5,963 bases of DNA from an uncultured Eggerthellaceae bacterium (GTDB lineage: Bacteria; Actinomycetota; Coriobacteriia; Coriobacteriales; Eggerthellaceae), in NCBI GenBank assembly GCA_946631805.1, contig CAMPAJ010000110.1, positions 1 through 5,963 of the forward strand, in the 5' to 3' direction. The position numbers and the translations under genes are program-made. Each line of letters opens with the position of its first letter. Positions within the stretch are counted from its first letter, which is position 1. Positions 1 through 5,369 of this stretch are shown piece after piece. The notes below the pieces were generated by a model that was not told the origin of the DNA, ran no database searches, and saw only the letters and a program-made list of their open reading frames with translations.

Positions 1-1217
1 AACGGATGGCAGACCATATTGGTCGCACGGCGCTCCCAATCGCAATTGCCCTGGCAAATGGGCAGCAGATGGCACGCCCTGCACTGCGGGCTGTCATGCG
101 GGTCGTGGCTCACGCCATGGAGCTGCTCGTACGTAGGCTCGTCCTTCACGTTGAACTTGATGTGGTCTTTCTCGCCGATAACGCCATCGCAGTAGTACAC
201 GTCGCCAACCGTGTCGATGACGAAATAATCGTCACGCTGCCCGTTGCAAAACCGGGGCACCGGATGCAGCAAGTCGGCAATCGCCTGGGCGTCAAAACCG
301 CCCGCAACGAACTCCTCGTGCGTCATGCGGCAGAATTCGTCGTGGTCGAACAAATCGAACGCAGGCGCCTCGAAGCCCCGGGAACCGTAGAAATGACCGT
401 AATCGCACAGACGCGCCGGCATTAGCTCCACGCCCGCCTGTTCCCGCAGCCAATCGCGCAACGGATGATACTCGGGCCAGTTCACGCGGTCCACGTTCAT
501 GGCCACGCTGACCTTTACCCCGTACTTGGCGAACAGCTTCACGGCGTCGACGTTCTTTTGGAAGGAGTTGAGCCCGACCGCCGAGACGCGCCGCGCGTTA
601 TGCATGTCTTCGAACCCGTCGATGGTCACGTACACGCTGCTCAAGCGCGAGCGCACGAGCATCTGCACCGCCGCCTCGTCGATGAGGTTGCAGTTCGTGA
701 GCATCATGGCATCGTAGGCAACCCCCTGTCCGTCGCACCAGGCGATGAGCCGCGCCGAGAGCTCTTCGACGACGTCGAGCGCAAGCGACGGATCGCCCCC
801 GTACCATTCAACGTCGAGCCTTTCGAAATGGTTCTCAGCATAACGGGCCTCGACGAAGCGAAGTACCGCGTCCATGACCTCTTCGCTCATCTTCCCCTTT
901 ATGGCATTATGACCTTGCTCATAGCAGTACGGGCATCGCAAGTTGCAAGCGTATGTGGGCGCGAGCACGAGCATAAGCCCCGAATGGTCGTTGCGCTGCG
1001 CTTCGAAATACGCCTTCTGCGCCGCAACCTCCTGGTCGGGAGCAAGATCGGTAAGAAAACCGTCCTCCATAAGGGCGGATGCATACGTTCCCGAACAGGA
1101 GCAGTAATCCCCATACGCTTCGTCGTCGGCAACGGCGAACGCCCCATTCGCCGTGTTGTACAAAAGATGCTCGCCGTTCGGCTCCTCCACGACCACCGTA
1201 TACTTCGACTGCCTCAT
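1..1217 (-). CDS. Radical SAM/SPASM domain protein (C-terminus beyond window)
   Basis: 405 codons are visible from the ATG at 1217, and the frame is open at the left edge. Residues 91-98 carry CNLRCPYC, the CxxxCxxC motif that binds the SAM-cleaving 4Fe-4S cluster. GGDP at about 140-143 matches the SAM-binding GGEP motif. A SPASM-type C-terminus follows: Cys324, Cys343, then Cys379/382/388/392 spaced CX2CX5CX3C and Cys403, which would hold auxiliary Fe-S clusters. SPASM enzymes typically modify peptides or proteins (sulfatase maturases, RiPP maturases); the substrate here is unknown. Residues 1-80 form a small N-terminal domain of the kind seen in peptide maturases. It lies 32 nt behind the PPOX gene and is probably co-transcribed with it. 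The ribosome site is weak (GGGGGA only 3 nt from ATG). Two in-frame TTG codons about 30 nt upstream are alternative starts. Family assignment is firm; role is open. Confidence 0.93.
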   Translation of the reverse strand, partial: MRQSKYTVVVEEPNGEHLLYNTANGAFAVADDEAYGDYCSCSGTYASALMEDGFLTDLAPDQEVAAQKAYFEAQRNDHSGLMLVLAPTYACNLRCPYCYEQGHNAIKGKMSEEVMDAVLRFVEARYAENHFERLDVEWYGGDPSLALDVVEELSARLIAWCDGQGVAYDAMMLTNCNLIDEAAVQMLVRSRLSSVYVTIDGFEDMHNARRVSAVGLNSFQKNVDAVKLFAKYGVKVSVAMNVDRVNWPEYHPLRDWLREQAGVELMPARLCDYGHFYGSRGFEAPAFDLFDHDEFCRMTHEEFVAGGFDAQAIADLLHPVPRFCNGQRDDYFVIDTVGDVYYCDGVIGEKDHIKFNVKDEPTYEQLHGVSHDPHDSPQCRACHLLPICQGNCDWERRATNMVCHP

Positions 1218-1249
1218 GGTTCCCCCGATTCCACCGATTGCCAACAAGC

Positions 1250-1750
1250 TTACTCGTCAAGGGGCCCTTTAACGTGAGCAAGCTCCTTCGACTGCTTTCC
1301 GGTAACGTGTTCGATCGTTATCTCGATCATATGCAGCCGTGAGAACCCATGTGATACTTCTTTATCCAACGCTTCGGGCTGGTTCGGGTTGTATTTGTCT
1401 CCAAGCAGACGCAGCGAAGCCATCTTCGCCTCCTCGTCCTCGACGATGCGGGCGCGCCCGAACGCGATGACGCTCCTGAAATTTGTCGAGTAGTCGCTCG
1501 GGACAACGTCGTCGGCATCGATGACGCAAAACGATACCTTGTCGTTGGCCCGCAACGCATCGATCTTATGGCCCGACAAGGCGCTGTGCATGTAGATCTT
1601 GCCATCTGCGTACACGTAATTCATGGGCACCGTATACGGATACCCCTCATCGCCGATCACGGCCATAATGCCCGTCTTGCCGCGTTTGAGGATTTCGTCA
1701 ACATAATCATCCGAGAGCTGTTGCTTGAACCGCCTCATCTTCCTGAACAT
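1250..1750 (-). CDS. Pyridoxamine 5'-phosphate oxidase (PPOX)/Nim-like FMN-binding split-barrel protein
   Basis: 166 residues. Residues 1-12 (MFRKMRRFKQQL) resemble the start of Nim-type and other anaerobe PPOX proteins. YPYTVPMNYVYADGKIY (37-53), then MHSALSGHKIDAL (54-66), with HS followed by GHK, match the flavin-phosphate-binding region of the split barrel. Members bind FMN, or sometimes F420 or haem, and reduce small molecules; the Nim subgroup reduces 5-nitroimidazole drugs. Sequence alone does not show that this one confers resistance. The ATG at 1750 was chosen over a TTG at 1762 because GAGAGG lies 4 nt before it and family homology begins there. It is the first gene of a probable two-gene unit with the radical SAM gene. 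Its upstream region contains repeats and palindromes that could be operators. Confidence 0.9.
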   Translation of the reverse strand: MFRKMRRFKQQLSDDYVDEILKRGKTGIMAVIGDEGYPYTVPMNYVYADGKIYMHSALSGHKIDALRANDKVSFCVIDADDVVPSDYSTNFRSVIAFGRARIVEDEEAKMASLRLLGDKYNPNQPEALDKEVSHGFSRLHMIEITIEHVTGKQSKELAHVKGPLDE

Positions 1751-1754
1751 GCTA

Positions 1755-1760
1755 CCTCTC
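1755..1760 (-). promoter_or_regulatory. Ribosome binding site deciding the PPOX start
   Basis: GAGAGG on the minus strand stands 4 nt before the ATG at 1750. The alternative TTG codon at 1762 lies upstream of this site, so it could not use it. The site therefore supports the shorter 166-residue protein. Confidence 0.6.
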
Positions 1761-1780
1761 AATCCGCGCGCCCAACGGTG

Positions 1781-1810
1781 TTCCGCCTATGCGGAAAGCG
1801 CCATCGGCGC
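1781..1810. promoter_or_regulatory. Two adjacent palindromes upstream of the PPOX gene (possible operators)
   Basis: TTCCGC-ctat-GCGGAA (1781-1796) is a perfect 6-bp inverted repeat. It is followed one base later by GCGCC-atc-GGCGC (1798-1810), a perfect 5-bp inverted repeat. They lie 31-60 bp upstream of the ATG at 1750, where a repressor would act or where the 5' leader could fold. I could not identify a convincing -10/-35 pair here, so operator function is an inference from position and symmetry. Confidence 0.4.
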
Positions 1811-1836
1811 GATCAAAACACCATCAGCGCGATCAA
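1801..1836. repeat. Two 16-bp direct repeats with 20-bp spacing
   Basis: CCATCGGCGCGATCAA (1801-1816) and CCATCAGCGCGATCAA (1821-1836) agree at 15 of 16 bases and start exactly 20 bp apart. That is about two turns of the helix, so a protein bound to both would sit on the same DNA face. The first copy overlaps the second palindrome at 1798-1810. The repeats sit between the MBL gene and the PPOX gene, where the PPOX promoter is expected. Minus-strand TTGATC within each copy could also serve as a -35-like element. Confidence 0.5.
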
Positions 1837-1869
1837 TCTTGTTAGATCCCGAAACACCGCGCACGGCGC

Positions 1870-1913
1870 ATGCCAGCAAGCCAGCCAGCTCGCATGCTCG
1901 AGCTTGGCGGCAT
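1870..1913. other. Extended imperfect inverted repeat behind the MBL-fold gene
   Basis: ATGCCAGCAAGC (1870-1881) can pair with GCTTGGCGGCAT (1902-1913) with two mismatches. An alternative inner hairpin, AGCTCG/CGAGCT (1887-1904), competes with it. It begins 31 nt past the MBL stop codon, where a terminator might lie, but no T-run follows on either strand. It may be a transcript-end stabiliser or merely GC-rich sequence. Confidence 0.25.
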
Positions 1914-1944
1914 GGGCAGCGCCACCGCCAACGATGCGCCGAGC

Positions 1945-2577
1945 TTAGGCCAGCGATTCGAGCCCAAGCGTCTCGCCTGGCTCGACGATGATGCGACCCG
2001 GACCCTGGAACGCCTCGGCACGCTCGCGGCTGAACAGCTGCGAAGCATCGTTCGGATCGCTCATGGGCACAAGGTGCACGGGGATGCTATGACGGGCGGC
2101 GACGAGCTTCGCACATTCGCTCGCCTCGGCCACATCCATGTTGTAGAACCCATCCCCCGGGAATACCGCGTAGTCGATGCCCATGTCGGCAAGCTTGCCG
2201 GAACGCATATCGTCGGTCATGCTCGTATCGCCCGACGCATAGAACGTCACGCCGTCGAGCTCGAGCACGAAACCGACGCACTCGTCGACGGGATGGTTCT
2301 TATTGCAAGCCTGTACGGCCGTCATGCGCACGCCATGGCTCTCGCACGTCAGGTACTCGCCAGACGTCGGATGGACGTCGGCGGCGCGTACGATGACGCA
2401 TCCATCTGCATGTGGCATCTTCTGCACCTGGTTGTGATCGAAATGCTCATGCGTGACCACGATCAAATCTGCCGGAAGGTCGTATCCTTCGCCTACGAAC
2501 GGGTCCACGTACACAACCGTTCCATCCTCGAGCACGAACCGATACGACCCATGCCCCTGATACAGCATCTTCGCCAT
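1945..2577 (-). CDS. MBL-fold metal-dependent hydrolase, UlaG-like
   Basis: 210 residues, a usual length for short cytoplasmic UlaG/UPF0173-type members of the metallo-beta-lactamase fold. The signature HEHFDH at 43-48 gives His43, His45, Asp47 and His48 as metal ligands. Further likely ligands are His95 (NKNHPVDE), Asp117 in SGDTS and His168 in IPVHLVPMSD. The order of elements (GHGSYRF near the N-terminus, VDPF at 24-27, then HEHFDH) is typical of UlaG-like proteins, several of which hydrolyse lactones or phosphodiesters. The substrate here cannot be told. No signal peptide is seen. The start at 2577 is fixed by a perfect AGGAGG 6 nt upstream; an upstream TTG at 2607 is out of reach of that site. 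Gaps of 227 bp to ComF and 194 bp to PPOX suggest a separate transcription unit. Confidence 0.9.
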   Translation of the reverse strand: MAKMLYQGHGSYRFVLEDGTVVYVDPFVGEGYDLPADLIVVTHEHFDHNQVQKMPHADGCVIVRAADVHPTSGEYLTCESHGVRMTAVQACNKNHPVDECVGFVLELDGVTFYASGDTSMTDDMRSGKLADMGIDYAVFPGDGFYNMDVAEASECAKLVAARHSIPVHLVPMSDPNDASQLFSRERAEAFQGPGRIIVEPGETLGLESLA

Positions 2578-2583
2578 AGCGAA

Positions 2584-2589
2584 CCTCCT
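2584..2589 (-). promoter_or_regulatory. Perfect Shine-Dalgarno for the MBL-fold gene
   Basis: AGGAGG on the minus strand with a 6-nt spacer to the ATG at 2577. It sets this start over the longer open frame and implies efficient translation. It is the strongest ribosome site in the window. Confidence 0.85.
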
Positions 2590-2624
2590 CCAATCGCAGC
2601 ACGTCAATCGTCAGCTTGCACTAG

Positions 2625-2630
2625 ATTGTA
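2625..2630 (-). promoter_or_regulatory. Candidate -10 box for the MBL-fold gene
   Basis: Minus-strand TACAAT matches TATAAT at 5 of 6 bases and lies 48 bp upstream of the ATG at 2577, giving a leader of about 40 nt. No good -35 is seen; TTTCGC occurs at a 17-bp spacing. The box overlaps the 8-bp palindrome TTGTACAA (2626-2633). The rest of the gap up to the ComF stop at 2805 holds only a 6-bp inverted repeat, CTCATT/AATGAG (2723-2740), and a weak GCCGC/GCGGC pair (2665-2683). I see no gene there and no clear terminator. Confidence 0.4.
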
Positions 2631-2804
2631 CAAGATTACGCCCCTTCGCGAAAAGCAAGGTGCAGCCGCGTGCAAGAAGCGGCATGGACAGCATATGAGG
2701 GTTAACGCCTCGTGTTCCTGGACTCATTAACCTGAATGAGGACGGATGAGCCTTGTCACGCTAAATACTCCGATTGCAGGGGCGGCGGGACGGATCTGCG
2801 GAAC

Positions 2805-3533
2805 TTATACGCGGGCGAAGGTGGCGGCGTGGATGGTGGTGGTGCCGGCTTCTCGCAGGGCTTGGCTGGCGGCGCACAGCGTTGCGCCTGTCGTGAACAC
2901 GTCGTCGACGAGCAAAAGGCGCGCGCCGGCGAGGCTTCGCTCGCGCGACGTGAAGCTTCCCTTGAGGTTCGCAATGCGCTCGGCACCGCTTAGGGCACGC
3001 TGGTCGTGCGTTCGGGGGCGGTTGAGCAGTTGCGCGCACTCGGCGCCCAGCAGGCCCGCAAGCGAGCGGGCGAGCAGCTCGGCATGGTCATAGCCGCGGG
3101 AACGCACGGCCGCGGACGTGGCGGGCACGAACGTCACAGCGTCTATCGACCATCCGGGGTCGATAACTCTACTTAACAGGCGCGCCATGTCGTCGGCGAG
3201 GCGCTGCTCGCCTTGGTCCTTGAACACGCGCACGATTTGCCCCGTATCGCCCACGTAATGCACGGCGCTCGTGCAGGAATCGAACGGCAGCTCCTTGACA
3301 CCCAAGCGCTCGAGCGCCATGGGATTGCACAAGTCGCACTGCACGAGTCCGAAGGGCGAGCCGCACCGCCTGCAGGCGCGCCACCAATCCACGTAGGGCA
3401 AGTCGAGACGGCATCGCTCACACAAAACCGCACCTGGCGCATCGCATATGGCGCAACGCGTCGGCCACAGCGTTTCCGCCGCAGCCTCTCGCGCGAAATC
3501 TACCCATCGGGCTATTGAGCGTTTGCCTACCAT
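2805..3533 (-). CDS. comF: ComF family protein (phosphoribosyltransferase-like, DNA uptake)
   Basis: 242 residues from the ATG at 3533, a normal length for ComF/ComFC. The N-terminus has a zinc-ribbon-like set: Cys27/Cys30 and Cys38/Cys41, then Cys54/Cys57 and Cys66/Cys69. The central part contains FVPATSAAVRSRGYDHAELL (135-154), matching the conserved VP-x-RxRGY stretch. LLLVDDVFTTGAT (206-218) is the PRPP-binding loop of type I phosphoribosyltransferases. ComF proteins act in the cytoplasm in natural transformation, and some homologues occur in non-competent species; no other competence gene is visible here. There is no Shine-Dalgarno before 3533. An ATG at 3623 and a TTG at 3632 would add a 30-33 residue extension without family features, so I prefer 3533. 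The gene stands alone between two non-coding gaps. Confidence 0.9.
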   Translation of the reverse strand: MVGKRSIARWVDFAREAAAETLWPTRCAICDAPGAVLCERCRLDLPYVDWWRACRRCGSPFGLVQCDLCNPMALERLGVKELPFDSCTSAVHYVGDTGQIVRVFKDQGEQRLADDMARLLSRVIDPGWSIDAVTFVPATSAAVRSRGYDHAELLARSLAGLLGAECAQLLNRPRTHDQRALSGAERIANLKGSFTSRERSLAGARLLLVDDVFTTGATLCAASQALREAGTTTIHAATFARV

Positions 3534-3539
3534 GCGCCG

Positions 3540-3567
3540 AGCATACCAGCCCGACCTTGCCCAGCAA
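3540..3567 (-). promoter_or_regulatory. Candidate promoter giving a leaderless comF transcript
   Basis: On the minus strand, TTGCTG (3562-3567) and TATGCT (3540-3545) are separated by 16 bp. They match the -35 and -10 consensus at 3 and 4 of 6 bases. Only 6 nt separate the -10 from the ATG at 3533, so transcription would start at or next to the A of ATG. That fits the missing ribosome site. The matches are modest, so this is tentative. Confidence 0.3.
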
Positions 3568-3685
3568 GGATACGGGGCCTTGCACGCCAGCGAACCGCGT
3601 ATCGGCCAAAGACAACCTGGCATTGTTCGCAACTAGCCCCCGGATGCATCGTTTTAGGCGGGAGAGCCATCCGTTCATAAACTAG

Positions 3686-3742
3686 AATACCCGCCAATCT
3701 AGCTCGTATGGCAGCGCCACGCAGCACGGATTGGCGGGTATT
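3686..3742. repeat. Perfect 14-bp inverted repeat with 29-nt spacer (terminator or palindromic element)
   Basis: AATACCCGCCAATC (3686-3699) and GATTGGCGGGTATT (3729-3742) are exact reverse complements. The spacer contains a small hairpin, TGGC-AGC-GCCA. On the minus strand the structure begins 22 nt after the glycosyltransferase stop codon, and its 3' arm is followed by CTAGTTTATG, a weak U-rich tract. It may end or stabilise the glycosyltransferase transcript. The spacer is much longer than in a classical terminator loop, so a dispersed palindromic repeat or a protein-binding site is also possible. Confidence 0.55.
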
Positions 3743-3763
3743 GCGGACTCCTTGAGGTTGCGG

Positions 3764-5077
3764 TTACGCCAGGTTCTTCTGGCCGGCTTCGTTGATTTCC
3801 TCCACGCTCACGGCAACCGTATGCGCGATAGGCTTCCACTCGGCCTTCTTCACGAGCGCCACCAAGGCGATGGGGATGTAGGTGAGCATGAACAGCGGGA
3901 ACGTGAACATGTAACGAATCTTCTTGCCCGTAGTCGAATGGATGGAATCCCATTCGACGAACGTGGTCAGCACGCCGAGCACGAACATGAACATTACGTA
4001 GTTGAGCAGGCAGAACGAAATGGACGAGAGCGACGAGGCCACCATCGTACCCGTCGACATGGTCCCCGTCAGGCCCAAGACCAAGATCGTGGCGTTGAAC
4101 AACACCGAGATAATGGTCAGCAACATAGCCGGCGAAATGGTCATGAGCATGTCGTAGCATGCGAACTTGTGCCCCTTGGACTGCGTAAAGATACCCTTCA
4201 CCAGGCCGCCGGCATACTTGCCGAACACCTGGTAGAAGCCCTTCGCCCAGCGGAAGCGCTGGTTCCACGAATCGCGGAACGTGATGGGCTGCTCGTCGTA
4301 GAGGACCGCCGTCGGGCAATACGAGATGCGCACGCCGTCGATAATGCTCGAGGTGGAGAACTCGATATCCTCGGTGAGCAGATGCCACTTCCATCCGCCG
4401 ACCTTGTCGATGACCTCGGCCGAGATGAAGAAGCCCGTGCCCGAAATAGCGCAGCTCGTGTTCAGGTTCAGGCGAGCCTGGCTCAGGAACTTGGCCTCGC
4501 GCAAGAACCAAGTGGCGTATCCGGCGGAAATCCAATTGGAACCGTAGTTCTTGGAATTGCGGTAGCTCGTGGAAGCCTGGGCGCCGTTATCGAAGGTCTT
4601 GTTCATCTCGCGGAAGTAGTTCACATCCAAGACGTTGTCGGCATCGAAGACGAAATACGCCTCGTAGCCGCGGTCGGCATACTGCGCGCGGATCGCCTTG
4701 ATGCAGAAGTCGAGCGCATATCCCTTGCCGATGAGCTTGTCGTTGAAGCGGCGAAACACGATGGCGCCCGCCTCCTCGGCAATCTCGGCCGTGTTGTCAG
4801 TGCAGTTGTCGGCCACGACGAACACGTCGATGAGCTCGGCCGGGTAGTTCTGCACCTTGATGGAATGGATGAGGTTGCCTATGACGGCGCTCTCGTTGCG
4901 CGCCGAGATGAGGACCGCATAGCGGTGGTTCTTCTTCGCCGTGAGCTCTCGCGGTTTCGTCGTGAGCACGTTGAAGATGTAGAAGATCTGATATGCGTAG
5001 CAAATGGTGAAAGCAAGAAATACGCTGACGTTGAAGATGTCGACGAACGAGATCGTCGAGAAAAACTGGTCTGTCAA
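3764..5077 (-). CDS. Membrane glycosyltransferase family 2 (polysaccharide-synthase type)
   Basis: 437 residues. A membrane segment lies at about 13-36, followed by a cytoplasmic GT-A domain. Its motifs are VLISARNESAVIG (55-67), VVADNCTDNT (87-96), FDADN (144-148, the DxD metal site), SGTGFF (212-217), TED (235-237, catalytic base) and QRFRW (273-277). The D, DxD, ED, QxxRW pattern is that of NodC, PgaC/IcaA, hyaluronan and cellulose synthases, which extend beta-linked glycans from UDP-sugars at the inner membrane. At least three further membrane segments follow, near 313-335, 344-372 and 390-410. Length fits NodC/PgaC; no PilZ domain is present. Sugar and product are unknown. The start is TTG at 5077: an in-frame TAA lies upstream, no ATG or GTG lies between, and GAAGGAA precedes the TTG. 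The gene stands alone between a terminator and an inverted repeat. Confidence 0.92.
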   Translation of the reverse strand: MTDQFFSTISFVDIFNVSVFLAFTICYAYQIFYIFNVLTTKPRELTAKKNHRYAVLISARNESAVIGNLIHSIKVQNYPAELIDVFVVADNCTDNTAEIAEEAGAIVFRRFNDKLIGKGYALDFCIKAIRAQYADRGYEAYFVFDADNVLDVNYFREMNKTFDNGAQASTSYRNSKNYGSNWISAGYATWFLREAKFLSQARLNLNTSCAISGTGFFISAEVIDKVGGWKWHLLTEDIEFSTSSIIDGVRISYCPTAVLYDEQPITFRDSWNQRFRWAKGFYQVFGKYAGGLVKGIFTQSKGHKFACYDMLMTISPAMLLTIISVLFNATILVLGLTGTMSTGTMVASSLSSISFCLLNYVMFMFVLGVLTTFVEWDSIHSTTGKKIRYMFTFPLFMLTYIPIALVALVKKAEWKPIAHTVAVSVEEINEAGQKNLA

Positions 5078-5080
5078 AGT

Positions 5081-5087
5081 TTCCTTC
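5081..5087 (-). promoter_or_regulatory. Ribosome binding site supporting the TTG start
   Basis: Minus-strand GAAGGAA contains the AAGGA core 4 nt before TTG at 5077. No ATG or GTG lies in frame between the upstream TAA stop and the membrane segment, so this site and the TTG define the start. Confidence 0.6.
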
Positions 5088-5096
5088 TTCGTATGC

Positions 5097-5184
5097 GCTG
5101 CGTTCGCAGCTGCCGGCGTTCCGAGGGTGCCGACCCTTCCCTGTTAAGACGCGCCCTCCCTGCGCGTTTCCCCATGAAAATGGG
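5097..5184 (-). promoter_or_regulatory. Structured 5' leader of the glycosyltransferase: four hairpins
   Basis: Transcription from the TATAAT at 5193-5198 would begin near 5185-5187, giving a leader of about 108 nt. In transcript order it can form four perfect short hairpins. They are CCCAT/ATGGG (5171-5184), ACGCGC/GCGCGT with loop AGGGAGG (5149-5167), AGGGT/ACCCT (5124-5137) and GCTGC/GCAGC (5097-5110). The ribosome site follows about 10 nt later. Five GGA triplets are spread over the leader, one in the second loop, one in the ribosome site and two beside the third hairpin. I do not recognise a known riboswitch. Control of translation or of transcript elongation is inferred from structure and position. 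Confidence 0.45.
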
Positions 5185-5192
5185 CCGAACGA

Positions 5193-5221
5193 ATTATAGC
5201 TACTCATGCATTGCGCAAGGT
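5193..5221 (-). promoter_or_regulatory. Promoter of the glycosyltransferase gene
   Basis: A perfect TATAAT -10 lies at 5193-5198 on the minus strand. The hexamer at 17-bp spacing, ACCTTG (5216-5221), is a poor -35, which suggests dependence on an activator. The 8-bp palindrome TTGCGCAA (5211-5218) covers part of the -35 and spacer and could be an operator. Confidence 0.6.
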
Positions 5222-5252
5222 TGCGTTTTCGTCACAAACGTCCAAAACCGCA

Positions 5253-5279
5253 GTTTATCGGCGTTTATGAAGGGTTTAT
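5253..5279. repeat. Three helically phased GTTTAT direct repeats
   Basis: GTTTAT occurs at 5253-5258, 5263-5268 and 5274-5279, that is at periods of 10 and 11 bp (minus strand ATAAAC). They lie about 55-85 bp upstream of the -10 box of the glycosyltransferase. Tandem half-sites at about 11 bp are typical of OmpR/PhoB-type response regulators binding head to tail. Together with the weak -35 this suggests an activator site; the regulator is not in the window. Confidence 0.5.
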
Positions 5280-5307
5280 GCAAACTTTTTTCACCAACTG
5301 AGCACAT

Positions 5308-5329
5308 AAAAGGGGGCCTTGCGGCCCCC
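5308..5329 (-). terminator. Intrinsic terminator of the oxidoreductase gene
   Basis: On the minus strand GGGGGCC-GCAA-GGCCCCC forms a perfect 7-bp stem with a GNRA tetraloop, followed at once by TTTT. It starts 41 nt after the TAG of the oxidoreductase gene. On the plus strand no T-run follows, so it acts in one direction. It separates the oxidoreductase from the glycosyltransferase promoter. Confidence 0.88.
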
Positions 5330-5369
5330 GATTTAGCCCGTTTTGTTGCGGTGTAAGCTAAAGTGCCTG

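Noticed and set aside
465..1277. 270-codon plus-strand open frame
   Set aside because: It is antisense to the radical SAM gene, whose motifs are unmistakable; it shows no recognisable domain and has no ribosome site I could see.
1842..1912. Possible 23-residue minus-strand peptide (start ATG at 1912) as a precursor for the radical SAM enzyme
   Set aside because: It lies within the GC-rich inverted repeat, has only a weak upstream GGCGGTGG, and has one Cys and no leader-like or repeated core. The bases are better explained as hairpin sequence.
1870..2730. 286-codon plus-strand open frame
   Set aside because: It is antisense to the MBL-fold gene and its flanks, with His/Arg-rich sequence typical of a shadow frame.
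2723..2740. CTCATT/AATGAG inverted repeat as terminator of comF
   Set aside because: Only a 6-bp AT-containing stem, 65 nt or more past the stop codon, with no T-run after it on either strand.
4968..5040. 13-bp direct repeat ACGTTGAAGATGT at 4968-4980 and 5028-5040
   Set aside because: The copies are 60 bp apart in the same frame and both encode part of IFNV in the N-terminal membrane region, so codon choice for similar hydrophobic residues explains them.
3731..5356. 541-codon plus-strand open frame
   Set aside because: It lies exactly opposite the glycosyltransferase, has no family motif, is rich in His, Glu, Arg and Asp as expected of an antisense reading of GC-rich codons, and runs across the terminator and promoter region.
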